Assembly: GCA_905212505.1 (NCBI GenBank)
Contig: CAJMEO010000031.1
Coordinates: 1 to 5,564, forward strand
From: an uncultured Christensenella sp.
GTDB lineage: Bacteria > Bacillota > Clostridia > Christensenellales > UBA1242
Direction: 5' to 3'
DNA: 5,564 nt
The notes beneath the pieces are model-generated. The model was not told where the DNA came from and did no database searches. It saw only the letters and a program-made list of their open reading frames with translations. The translations under genes and the position numbers were made by a program. Below are positions 1-5,564 of the stretch, piece by piece (positions within the stretch are counted from its first letter, which is position 1; every line of letters begins with the position of its first letter).

Positions 1-69
1 TAAAAAAATAAAGGAATTTTTAAAAAAAAGTTGTATATTGAATATGTATATTAAGGAAAAAAGGTTTTA
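1..69 (+). promoter_or_regulatory. A-rich leader of dnaG with ribosome binding site
   Basis: No gene is visible here. AAGG at 61-64, preceded by a second AAGG at 53-56, lies 5 bases before the dnaG ATG and is the likely ribosome binding site. The 8-mer TGTATATT occurs twice, at 32-39 and 45-52, each copy containing a -10-like TATATT. Neither copy has a recognisable -35 element 16-18 bases upstream, so a promoter is possible but not shown. The operon may equally be transcribed from further upstream, outside the window. TAA at 1-3 could be the stop of a preceding gene, but this cannot be tested here. Confidence 0.45.
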
Positions 70-1842
70 ATGCAGAAATTTGGGTTTAATTCTGATTTTT
101 TAGAGAAACTAAAATATAATAACGACTTGGTTAGTGTGGTTTCTAAATATGTTCCATTAAAAGAATCTGGCAACACTTTTTGGGGGTGTTGTCCGTTTCA
201 TCACGAAAAAACCCCATCATTTGCAGTAAATTCAGTTGAACAATATTATCATTGTTTTGGTTGTGGCAAAAGCGGAGATGTGATAACTTTTATTCGTGAA
301 ATGGAAAGCCTAGATTTTATTGAAGCCGTAAAACTTTTGGCAGAAAATGCTCATATGGACATGCCTGAAAATTTGTTTGATGAAAATTTAATTAAAAAGA
401 AAAAAGAAAAAGAAAATGTTTTGAATGCGTTAAAACTTGCAAATGAACATTATAAAAGCAACCTAAATGATTGTGAAAATGCAATTAATTACATATTAAA
501 ACGTGGTTTATCTCCAAACATTGTTGATAAGTTTGAACTTGGATATAGCAAAGATTTTTCAAGTTTGGTTAAATTTTTGTTTGACAAAAAAATACCTATC
601 AATATAAGTAAAGAAGCCGGCCTTATTAACGAGAAAAACGGGCATTTTTATGACCCAATGTTTGAAAGACTGACCTTTCCAATTAAAAACAGTTTTAATG
701 AAGTGATTGGCTTTTCGTCGCGTGTTTTGATTGACAAGCCTGAAAGTGCTAAATATAAAAACAGCCCACAAACTATTGTTTTTGACAAAAGCAAGGTTGT
801 GTTTGGAATTCAATTTTTGAAAGAACTTAAAAATGCTGGAAAACTTAACGAGATTATAATTGTTGAAGGGCAAATGGATGTTATTTCAATGCATAATGCA
901 GGCTTTACAAATGCGGTTGCAACAATGGGTACGGCTTTCACGCAACTTCACGCAAAAGAACTTAAAAGATTTTGCAATAAAATTGTTTTGTGCTTTGATG
1001 GTGACAGTGCAGGCAAAAAAGCAACATTGAAAGCAATTGATGTGTTAAAAAAAGAAGATTTTGACATTTATTGCGTTAGTCTTCCAGAAAATCTTGACCC
1101 TGATGAATATATTAAAAAATATGGCATAGAAAAAATGAAGGAGCAAATAAAAGACAGTAAAGATTGTTATGAATATAGAATAAATAATTTAAAAAATGGT
1201 TATAATTTGGCTGATAAACTTGAACTTTCAAAATTTATCACAGAAAGTTTGAAAATTGTTAGTGAAATAAAACTTAATTCTGAAAGAGAAATATATTTAA
1301 AACTTATTAAAAATATTGCGGGCATAAGTTTAGATGTTTTAAAACAAGATTTAATGAATTTGGAAATTCCAACAAAAATTCAAGAAAAAAAAGAAAAATT
1401 TGTCCCTGCGATATTAACAGACAATGTTTATAAAAGTCAAGTTTTTATACTTGCAAGTCTGATTAACAAAAAACCTTATGCTTATTTTGTTGAAATGAAC
1501 AACTTTAATAATCTTTCGTTTCAAAGTGTTTATGAATATATAAAATCTTGCAAAGAAACGGGCAAAGAAGTTATTATTGGTGCTTTGTTTGACACGATTG
1601 ACAGTGAAGATAAAGAACTTGAAAAAATAATAAATTATAATTTTTCTTCAAACGAAACAGACAAAAAATATTTTGACGACTGTGTTAGAATTTTAAAACT
1701 AGATAATCTTTCAAAACGGCAAACAATGCTAACAAATCGCTTGGCTGAAACGCAAAGCATTGAAGACAGAAAAAAATTGGCTTTTGAACTTCAGAATTTA
1801 ACAAAAGAAATTAATTTATTAAAAACGGAGGAAAGAAATTGA
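70..1842 (+). CDS. dnaG: DNA primase DnaG
   Basis: Synthesises the short RNA primers for lagging-strand replication, acting with the replicative helicase at the fork. The 590-residue length is normal for bacterial DnaG. The N-terminal CHC2 zinc-binding domain shows C41, H44, C62 and C65 in the CPFH...CFGC arrangement. The catalytic core follows, with the conserved KYKNSP stretch near residue 229. The TOPRIM fold has the acidic metal-binding residues E266 (EGQMD) and D310/D312 (FDGDSAG). A lysine-rich linker near residues 432-445 leads to a poorly conserved C-terminal region of the size expected for the helicase-binding domain. The ATG at 70 has a ribosome binding site 5 bases upstream and puts the zinc motif at the same residue positions as in well-studied primases. 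The TGA stop overlaps the TTG start of rpoD by 4 bases, so the two are probably translationally coupled. No key residue is missing. Confidence 0.98.
   Translation: MQKFGFNSDFLEKLKYNNDLVSVVSKYVPLKESGNTFWGCCPFHHEKTPSFAVNSVEQYYHCFGCGKSGDVITFIREMESLDFIEAVKLLAENAHMDMPENLFDENLIKKKKEKENVLNALKLANEHYKSNLNDCENAINYILKRGLSPNIVDKFELGYSKDFSSLVKFLFDKKIPINISKEAGLINEKNGHFYDPMFERLTFPIKNSFNEVIGFSSRVLIDKPESAKYKNSPQTIVFDKSKVVFGIQFLKELKNAGKLNEIIIVEGQMDVISMHNAGFTNAVATMGTAFTQLHAKELKRFCNKIVLCFDGDSAGKKATLKAIDVLKKEDFDIYCVSLPENLDPDEYIKKYGIEKMKEQIKDSKDCYEYRINNLKNGYNLADKLELSKFITESLKIVSEIKLNSEREIYLKLIKNIAGISLDVLKQDLMNLEIPTKIQEKKEKFVPAILTDNVYKSQVFILASLINKKPYAYFVEMNNFNNLSFQSVYEYIKSCKETGKEVIIGALFDTIDSEDKELEKIINYNFSSNETDKKYFDDCVRILKLDNLSKRQTMLTNRLAETQSIEDRKKLAFELQNLTKEINLLKTEERN
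731..759 (+). promoter_or_regulatory. Possible sigma-A type promoter inside dnaG
   Basis: TTGACA (731-736, full consensus) and TATAAA (754-759, five of six) are separated by exactly 17 bases, which is optimal for the housekeeping sigma factor. It would give a transcript carrying the 3' part of dnaG and rpoD. Internal promoters within dnaG that feed rpoD are known in other bacteria (for example the E. coli rpoD heat-shock promoter). However, the -10 bases also encode the conserved KYKNS stretch of primase, and such matches arise easily by chance in AT-rich DNA. Confidence 0.3.
1827..1831 (+). promoter_or_regulatory. rpoD ribosome binding site
   Basis: GGAGG lies inside the last codons of dnaG, 7 bases before the TTG at 1839. 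This strong site decides the rpoD start: the reading frame has no ATG until deep inside the conserved sigma domains, so TTG is the only start that keeps region 1 intact. Confidence 0.85.
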
Positions 1843-2918
1843 TTAACGCTAAATATGAAAATGAGATAAAAAAAATTTTGGAAAAGGCAAAAAAGAAACA
1901 TAATGTTATAAACGAAGAAGAAGACATTGTTTCAAAATTTATTAGTGATGACAGTAAAATCACAAGGCAAGAAATTGAGGAAATTATTAACGAAATAAAA
2001 TCTAGAGGCGTTGAAGTTGTTAAAGATACTGTTAAAGATAATGACCTTGACCTTGCAAAACTTGAAAGTTTCACTGCAAACATTGCAAGTGATGACCCTG
2101 TTAAAATTTATCTTAAAGAAATTGGTAAAGTTCCACTTCTTTCAAGTGATGAAGAAATTGACATTGCAAAACGAATTCAAAATGGCGATGAAGAAGCAAA
2201 GAAAATTTTGTGTGAAAGCAATTTAAGGCTTGTTGTTGCCATTGCCAAAAAATATTTAAGCCGAAATGTTTTGACTTTTCTTGATTTAATTCAAGAAGGG
2301 AATTTGGGGCTTTTAAAAGCTGTTGAAAAATTTGATTATACAAGAGGTTTTAGGTTTTCAACTTATGCAACGTGGTGGATTCGTCAACACATAACACGTG
2401 CTATTGCTGACCAAGCAAGGCTTGTAAGACTTCCTGTTCATAGGGTTGAAACAATCAACAAGTTAGTTAGGGCAACAAAAAAACTAACAGCAAGTTTGGG
2501 AAGAGAGCCAACAATAAGTGAACTTGCAGTTGAAATGGGAATTAGTGAAGAAAGAGTTTCTGAAATCAAAAAAATTTCAATGGAACCACTATCCCTTGAA
2601 GGGCCAATGGGCAATGATGATAGTGATAACAGCAAACTTGCTGATGTTATTGAAGATGAAACTTCAATTTCACCATATGAAGCAACAACAAGAATTTTAT
2701 TAAAAGAACGCTTATTTGCAGTTATTGACACTTTAACTCCTCGTGAGCAAAAAGTTATCAGAATGCGTTATGGGCTTGACGACGGCTTTCCAAAAACATT
2801 GGAACAAGTTGGTTTAGAATTTAATGTTACAAGAGAAAGAATTCGTCAAATAGAAGCAAAAGCATTAAGAAAATTAAGAAATCCAAGTCGAAGTAAACGA
2901 CTTAAAGATTTCTTTTAG
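1839..2918 (+). CDS. rpoD: Primary sigma factor RpoD (SigA)
   Basis: Housekeeping sigma factor that directs RNA polymerase to -10/-35 promoters. The 359-residue length is typical of the short Bacillota SigA. An N-terminal acidic/helical region of about 75 residues resembles region 1.1. Region 1.2 begins at DDPVKIYL (85-92). Regions 2.1-2.4 span about 115-200, with [22 protein letters not shown] and the promoter-melting segment [12 protein letters not shown] (172-183). Region 3 covers about 202-265. Region 4 includes [15 protein letters not shown], and the -35-reading helix-turn-helix is at 319-345 ([18 protein letters not shown]). The protein ends [10 protein letters not shown] as in other primary sigmas, which argues against an alternative sigma. 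The start is TTG, inside the dnaG stop. Residues 140-146 are one residue longer than in the SigA and E. coli sigma-70 sequences I recall. trmK follows after 9 bases. Confidence 0.98.
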   Translation: MINAKYENEIKKILEKAKKKHNVINEEEDIVSKFISDDSKITRQEIEEIINEIKSRGVEVVKDTVKDNDLDLAKLESFTANIASDDPVKIYLKEIGKVPLLSSDEEIDIAKRIQNGDEEAKKILCESNLRLVVAIAKKYLSRNVLTFLDLIQEGNLGLLKAVEKFDYTRGFRFSTYATWWIRQHITRAIADQARLVRLPVHRVETINKLVRATKKLTASLGREPTISELAVEMGISEERVSEIKKISMEPLSLEGPMGNDDSDNSKLADVIEDETSISPYEATTRILLKERLFAVIDTLTPREQKVIRMRYGLDDGFPKTLEQVGLEFNVTRERIRQIEAKALRKLRNPSRSKRLKDFF

Positions 2919-2922
2919 GAGG
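2917..2922 (+). promoter_or_regulatory. trmK ribosome binding site overlapping the rpoD stop
   Basis: A perfect AGGAGG starts within the TAG stop codon of rpoD (2916-2918) and sits 5 bases before the trmK ATG at 2928. The site shares two bases with the stop, so ribosomes finishing rpoD pass directly over it. Confidence 0.85.
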
Positions 2923-2927
2923 ATAAT

Positions 2928-3647
2928 ATGAGCACATTATTGAATTTAAGCACAAGGCTTGAAAATATTGTTAATTTATGTGATAATGTTTCAACAATTG
3001 CAGATATTGGTTGTGACCATGGTTATGTTAGCGCTGAATTGATTTTGTCAAATAAATGTAATAGGGTTGTTGCAATAGATATAAGTGAACGCAGTTTGAA
3101 CAAAGCTATTCGCTTTTGTGATTCTCTTAACATTAACAATTATATAAGTTTTAGACAGGGTGATGGGTTCAACGTTATTTTTAAAAGCGATAAAGTTAAA
3201 CAAGCCGTTATTGCTGGAATGGGCGGAATGGAAATTATAAAGATATTAGAAAACAAAAAGATAAATTTAACAAATTTTGTTCTTCAACCAATGCGAGATG
3301 TTGTTAAACTTCGAGAATATTTAATTGACAATCATTATAAAATTTTGTATGATTATTTGATTTTTGAAGATGGAATATACTATAATATCATAAAAGTTAA
3401 AAAGGGTAGAAACAACCTAAAACCAATGGAAGTTTATTTTGGAAAAGATAATTTTGATTGGAATACTGAAGTTTTTAAAAAATATTTGTTAAATGAAAAG
3501 CAAAAACTTGAAGATTTAAGCAAAAAGATTAACGGCCTTACAAAAAGCAATGAAGCACATTTGCTTTACATAGAAGCAGGCTTAACATATTTGGAAAAAC
3601 TAAAAAATGGCGAAATAATGTTAGATAAAAGAAGGAAATTTTTATAA
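2928..3647 (+). CDS. trmK: tRNA (adenine-22-N1)-methyltransferase TrmK
   Basis: SAM-dependent enzyme of the TrmK/YqfN family, which methylates N1 of adenine 22 in the D-arm of bacterial tRNAs. It has 239 residues with a class I methyltransferase fold. Motif I is DIGCDHG (26-32). The acidic residue ending the second strand, which binds the SAM ribose, is D51 (AIDIS). GDG lies at 78-80. GMGG (97-100) and LQP (119-121) are the characteristic TrmK catalytic-face motifs. The N-terminal LSTRLENIVNL helix is also typical. Residues about 180-235 are lysine/glutamate-rich and predicted helical, matching the C-terminal coiled-coil arm of the B. subtilis enzyme. Its position directly after rpoD is the conserved Bacillota arrangement. 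The stop overlaps the start of the next gene by one base (TAATG). The family assignment is strong; activity on position 22 is taken from characterised homologues. Confidence 0.94.
   Translation: MSTLLNLSTRLENIVNLCDNVSTIADIGCDHGYVSAELILSNKCNRVVAIDISERSLNKAIRFCDSLNINNYISFRQGDGFNVIFKSDKVKQAVIAGMGGMEIIKILENKKINLTNFVLQPMRDVVKLREYLIDNHYKILYDYLIFEDGIYYNIIKVKKGRNNLKPMEVYFGKDNFDWNTEVFKKYLLNEKQKLEDLSKKINGLTKSNEAHLLYIEAGLTYLEKLKNGEIMLDKRRKFL
3325..3353 (+). promoter_or_regulatory. Possible promoter inside trmK
   Basis: TTGACA (3325-3330) and TATGAT (3348-3353, five of six) are 17 bases apart. It would transcribe the zinc-ribbon gene starting about 290 bases downstream. This is a sequence match only, and chance is a serious alternative in DNA this AT-rich. 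Confidence 0.2.
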
Positions 3648-4342
3648 TGAAAGAATTATTTAAGTATCAAGAAAAAGATATTGAAGTTAAAAAACTTGAA
3701 AAAAAAGTTACTAATAGTGAATTTATGAAAAGCATAAATTCAAGCAAATCAATTGCAAAAAAATGCCAAACTCGAATGCTTGAAATTAACACAGAAAGCA
3801 AACAAGTTTCTGATGAAATTGCAAAAATCAATATGGTAAAACTTAAAGGGCTTGATTTGGTTGAAAAATATTTGAGCACCGACACGACAGAACTTAATGA
3901 AAAGAGCGTGCTTGAACTTGTTAATAAAATAAAACCAATAAAAAAGAATTTGGAAGAATTAATATTAAGACTATCTAGTCTTGAAAGAAAAATGGACAGT
4001 TTGCTTAATGAGTTTAATGACTGCAAAAAGCAAATAATTTCAAGCAAAAAAGTTCACGACGAAAACAAAGTTAAATTGGATGAATTGCAAAAATCTGTTG
4101 AACCTGAAATTGAAAAAGCAAAACAAGAACTTCTTTGTCAAGAGAAAAAAGTTAATCCTGAACTTTTGCAAAAATATAGAAACGCAAAACGAGAAGGAAT
4201 ATTTCCAGTTTTGGTTAAACTTATAGATGGAAAAAATTGTGGCTACTGCAGGGTTGAACAACCAATTCATAAACTTGAAAAGATGAAGATTGCAGGTTTC
4301 ACAGAATGTGAACAATGCCATAGAATAAATTTAATAGATTAA
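3647..4342 (+). CDS. Coiled-coil protein with C4 zinc ribbon (COG1579 family)
   Basis: A 231-residue protein of the family annotated as 'C4-type zinc ribbon domain-containing' or predicted nucleic-acid-binding protein (COG1579; Pfam zf-RING_7). Residues about 1-165 are almost entirely charged and leucine-bearing helix, consistent with a long antiparallel coiled coil. The segment PELLQKYRNAKREG (171-184) precedes the ribbon, as in the family. The zinc ligands are C198/C201 (CGYC) and C221/C224 (CEQC). All four cysteines are kept, though the second knuckle reads CHR where CGR is usual. There is no signal peptide or membrane segment, so it should be cytoplasmic. The start ATG overlaps the trmK stop by one base; AAGGA at 3632-3636 is the likely ribosome binding site, at somewhat long spacing. 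Members occur in this neighbourhood in many Bacillota. The molecular role is not settled, and I assign none beyond likely nucleic-acid or protein binding. Confidence 0.88.
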   Translation: MKELFKYQEKDIEVKKLEKKVTNSEFMKSINSSKSIAKKCQTRMLEINTESKQVSDEIAKINMVKLKGLDLVEKYLSTDTTELNEKSVLELVNKIKPIKKNLEELILRLSSLERKMDSLLNEFNDCKKQIISSKKVHDENKVKLDELQKSVEPEIEKAKQELLCQEKKVNPELLQKYRNAKREGIFPVLVKLIDGKNCGYCRVEQPIHKLEKMKIAGFTECEQCHRINLID

Positions 4343-4356
4343 TAAAATTTTATTAA
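4339..4356. repeat. 18-bp perfect AT palindrome over the stop codon
   Basis: TTAATAAAATTTTATTAA is its own reverse complement and includes the TAA stop (4340-4342) of the zinc-ribbon gene. It contains only A and T and has no central loop, so it would make a weak RNA hairpin and is a poor terminator. It could be a protein-binding site or simply chance in AT-rich DNA. Confidence 0.5.
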
Positions 4357-4359
4357 GTA

Positions 4360-4389
4360 TTGTAATTAAATAAAACCAAATTTCATAAA
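4360..4389 (+). promoter_or_regulatory. Weak candidate promoter for the membrane protein gene
   Basis: TTGTAA (4360-4365, four of six) and CATAAA (4384-4389, four of six) are 18 bases apart. An overlapping alternative -10 is TAAAAT (4386-4391, five of six), but it lacks a good -35. Either -10 would place the transcription start within a base or two of the GTG at 4397, implying a transcript with almost no leader. The matches are modest. Confidence 0.25.
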
Positions 4390-4424
4390 ATGTTTTGTGA
4401 GATATATTAACTTTGGTTTTATTT
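4368..4424 (+). repeat. 13-bp inverted repeat enclosing the GTG start codon
   Basis: AAATAAAACCAAA (4368-4380) is the exact reverse complement of TTTGGTTTTATTT (4412-4424), with a 31-base loop. The loop contains a second, smaller hairpin: CATAAA (4384-4389) can pair with TTTGTG (4394-4399) with one G-U pair, so the GTG start codon would be base-paired. The right arm lies in codons 6-10 of the membrane protein gene and runs into seven T residues (4422-4428). It could be a translational control structure, a weak terminator for the upstream operon, or chance; only two G-C pairs stabilise the outer stem. Confidence 0.45.
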
Positions 4425-5485
4425 TTTTAATTCTTGGCTCAATAATTGGTGCCGGCTTTGCTTCTGGAAAAGAAATTGAAGTGTTTTTTTCATCATCTGG
4501 CAAACTTAGTTATTTGATTGTTGTTTTGTCATCAATTTTTTTGTATTTCACGCTTAAAAATTTAATCAAACTTGGCAAAATTGCAAAAACGGCAAACATT
4601 AAAGAAGTTAACAAATTATTATTTAAAAAAACCTCAAAATTTTTTGACTGTTTTATTTTGATTGGACTATTTATTTTTTTAACTGCAATGATTGCGGGCA
4701 TTAATAGTATAGGAAATATTATTTTTGAAAACATAAATTTTCCAATTCTAACAATTCTTAGTTTATTTTTTGCTATATTTATCGTTTTGAATGGCTTTGA
4801 AGCGATTAAAAAAGTTAATTTAATTTTAATGCCAATAGTTGTTATTTTTATAATTTTTGTGTGTGTTTATGGAATGATTGCCTTAAATGGTCAAGCTAAC
4901 AATTGTGCAAATATAAATTTTGTTTCGGTTATAAAATTTTTAATGCTTGGTTCATTTTATGTTTGCTATAACATTGTTTTTTCAAGCAGTTTGATTTTTG
5001 AAAAAAGTAAAGATTTTAACAAAAAACAAATAAAAAACAATTCTTTTTTAGTTACTTTTATATTTGGTGCCTTGGCTTTGTTGGTTAATATTGCAATAAT
5101 AAAATTAAATATTAGTTGCGATATGCCAATGCTTATTTTGGCTTTTAATATAAATCAAACAATTGGTTATTTGTTTTCATTAGTGTTATGGTTTTCGGTT
5201 TTAACAAGTTTGATATCAAGTTTGTATATGCTTGTTAACGCTTTTAAAATAAGCAAATTTCTTTCATCATGTTTGTTCTTAACTTTTTCTTTTATTTTTA
5301 GTTTTTTTGGGTTTAGCAAAATAGTTAATTTAATTTATCCTTTTGAGGGAGTTATAAGTTTGATTTTCATAATTAAAGTTTTTGTGTTTAATAATAATTA
5401 TGAAAGAAATAAATTCTGTTTTAAAAGAAAGAGAAGTGTGATTTTGGCATTTTATTCAAAACGTGGAAAGAAAAAACAAAATTAA
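4397..5485 (+). CDS. YkvI-family integral membrane transporter-like protein
   Basis: A 362-residue polytopic inner-membrane protein. The N-terminal helix is broken by GSIIGAGFASGKEIEVFF (14-31), the hallmark of the YkvI group (COG3949) in the APC/LeuT-fold superfamily, where the unwound first helix forms the substrate and ion site. About ten membrane segments lie near 5-24, 37-58, 83-109, 114-133, 140-161, 175-200, 216-237, 255-280, 289-308 and 313-331. The SFYVCYN stretch (186-192) in helix 6 is also family-like. The substrate is unknown. The GTG start gives the expected short N-terminus before helix 1; the upstream ATG at 4390 is out of frame and no ribosome binding site is visible. The last 30 residues are lysine/arginine-rich, consistent with a cytoplasmic tail but longer than expected for the family. 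The gene is 54 bases from the upstream operon, so independent expression is plausible. Confidence 0.85.
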   Translation: MRYINFGFIFLILGSIIGAGFASGKEIEVFFSSSGKLSYLIVVLSSIFLYFTLKNLIKLGKIAKTANIKEVNKLLFKKTSKFFDCFILIGLFIFLTAMIAGINSIGNIIFENINFPILTILSLFFAIFIVLNGFEAIKKVNLILMPIVVIFIIFVCVYGMIALNGQANNCANINFVSVIKFLMLGSFYVCYNIVFSSSLIFEKSKDFNKKQIKNNSFLVTFIFGALALLVNIAIIKLNISCDMPMLILAFNINQTIGYLFSLVLWFSVLTSLISSLYMLVNAFKISKFLSSCLFLTFSFIFSFFGFSKIVNLIYPFEGVISLIFIIKVFVFNNNYERNKFCFKRKRSVILAFYSKRGKKKQN

Positions 5486-5508
5486 ATCAAGAAAAATAGC
5501 ATTAGAAG

Positions 5509-5524
5509 CAAAATGTGCATTTTG
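5509..5524. repeat. Short inverted repeat
   Basis: CAAAATG (5509-5515) and CATTTTG (5518-5524) are perfect reverse complements around a two-base centre. As RNA this gives a six-pair stem with a four-base loop. No T-run follows, so it does not look like an intrinsic terminator of the membrane protein gene. Confidence 0.45.
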
Positions 5525-5548
5525 TGTATTAAAAAATTTATACTTTTC

Positions 5549-5554
5549 AAGGAA
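5549..5554 (+). promoter_or_regulatory. Possible ribosome binding site for a gene starting past the window
   Basis: AAGGAA at 5549-5554 is followed by ATTTAAACATA to the window end. If the next bases are TG, an ATG at 5564 would have near-normal spacing. A -10-like TATACT sits just upstream (5539-5544) without a clear -35. This depends on sequence not shown. Confidence 0.25.
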
Positions 5555-5564
5555 TTTAAACATA

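Larger units (their letters stand above)
5486..5564. other. Unresolved sequence after the membrane protein gene
   Basis: No convincing gene is visible. On the + strand, the frame of the ATG at 5400 is closed by a TGA at 5439-5441 but stays open from there to the window end. On the - strand, an open frame enters from the window edge and ends at 5456, inside the membrane protein tail; it would encode about 35 residues from the ATG complementary to 5561-5563. Its codons suit this genome, but it is too short to judge. The A-rich + strand argues mildly against it. Confidence 0.4.

Noticed and set aside
1589..1641. Two TTGACA elements (1589-1594 and 1598-1603) followed by a perfect TATAAT (1636-1641), just upstream of rpoD
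   Set aside because: The spacing from the nearest TTGACA to TATAAT is 32 bases, far from the 16-18 needed, and the TATAAT has no -35 at the proper distance.
1839..1842. Possible reassignment of TGA to tryptophan, suggested by the interrupted frame at 5400-5564 being open apart from one TGA
   Set aside because: All Trp residues visible in the five genes use TGG, and an AT-rich genome using TGA for Trp would be expected to have many in-frame TGA codons. dnaG also ends sensibly at TGA, right at the rpoD start.
3667..4321. Long open frames on the minus strand opposite the zinc-ribbon gene (and similar ones opposite dnaG and rpoD)
   Set aside because: They mirror strongly supported + strand genes, give low-complexity Phe/Leu/Ser-rich translations and lack ribosome binding sites.
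4343..4430. Classical intrinsic terminator after the zinc-ribbon gene
   Set aside because: The hairpins here are almost entirely A-T, one has a 31-base loop, and the T-run lies inside the next coding sequence, so the usual GC-rich stem plus U-tract is not met.
5436..5442. Programmed +1 frameshift at the TGA, similar to that of the prfB (RF2) gene
   Set aside because: The RF2 signal is CTT TGA C with an upstream ribosome-binding-like stimulator. Here the context is GTG TGA T and no stimulator is seen, and the flanking peptide does not resemble RF2.
5456..5564. Minus-strand open frame entering from the window edge
   Set aside because: Only about 35 codons are visible. It would overlap the membrane protein gene by 30 bases and has no recognisable motif, so it is mentioned but not called as a gene.

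Overview
This is a strongly AT-rich stretch with five protein-coding genes, all on the + strand. The first four are packed almost without gaps. The gene set (dnaG, rpoD, trmK and a COG1579-type zinc-ribbon protein) is the conserved 'sigA operon' neighbourhood of low-GC Bacillota. Together with A- or T-ending codons, AGGAGG-type ribosome binding sites and short proteins of normal length, this suggests a Clostridia-like or related low-GC Bacillota genome. A finer placement is not possible from this window. The standard genetic code fits: every Trp codon seen in the five genes is TGG, and dnaG ends with TGA.

Layout. 1-69 is a short A-rich leader with the dnaG ribosome binding site. 70-1842 is dnaG (DNA primase). 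1839-2918 is rpoD (primary sigma factor), which starts at a TTG overlapping the dnaG stop. 2928-3647 is trmK (tRNA adenine-22 N1-methyltransferase). 3647-4342 is a coiled-coil protein with a C-terminal four-cysteine zinc ribbon. 4343-4396 is the only real gap between genes; it holds an 18-bp AT palindrome and part of a 13-bp inverted repeat that flanks the next start codon. 4397-5485 is a 10-helix membrane protein of the YkvI type (APC/LeuT-like fold) with a GTG start and no visible ribosome binding site. 5486-5564 has no convincing gene; it contains a small inverted repeat and a possible ribosome binding site for a gene beginning just past the window.

How the genes work together. DnaG lays down replication primers, RpoD directs housekeeping transcription and TrmK modifies tRNA, so the first four genes form a macromolecular-synthesis operon. 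They are coupled by a 4-base overlap, a 9-base gap and a 1-base overlap. The membrane protein is probably a separate or conditionally expressed unit, because the spacing and translation signals change at that junction.

Novelty. I see no undescribed multi-gene system here; most of the window is conserved housekeeping DNA. The points most worth a second look are the folded region around the transporter start codon, the TTG start of rpoD inside the dnaG stop, a one-residue insertion in sigma region 2, the absence of nif3 after trmK, and near-consensus promoter matches inside coding sequence.
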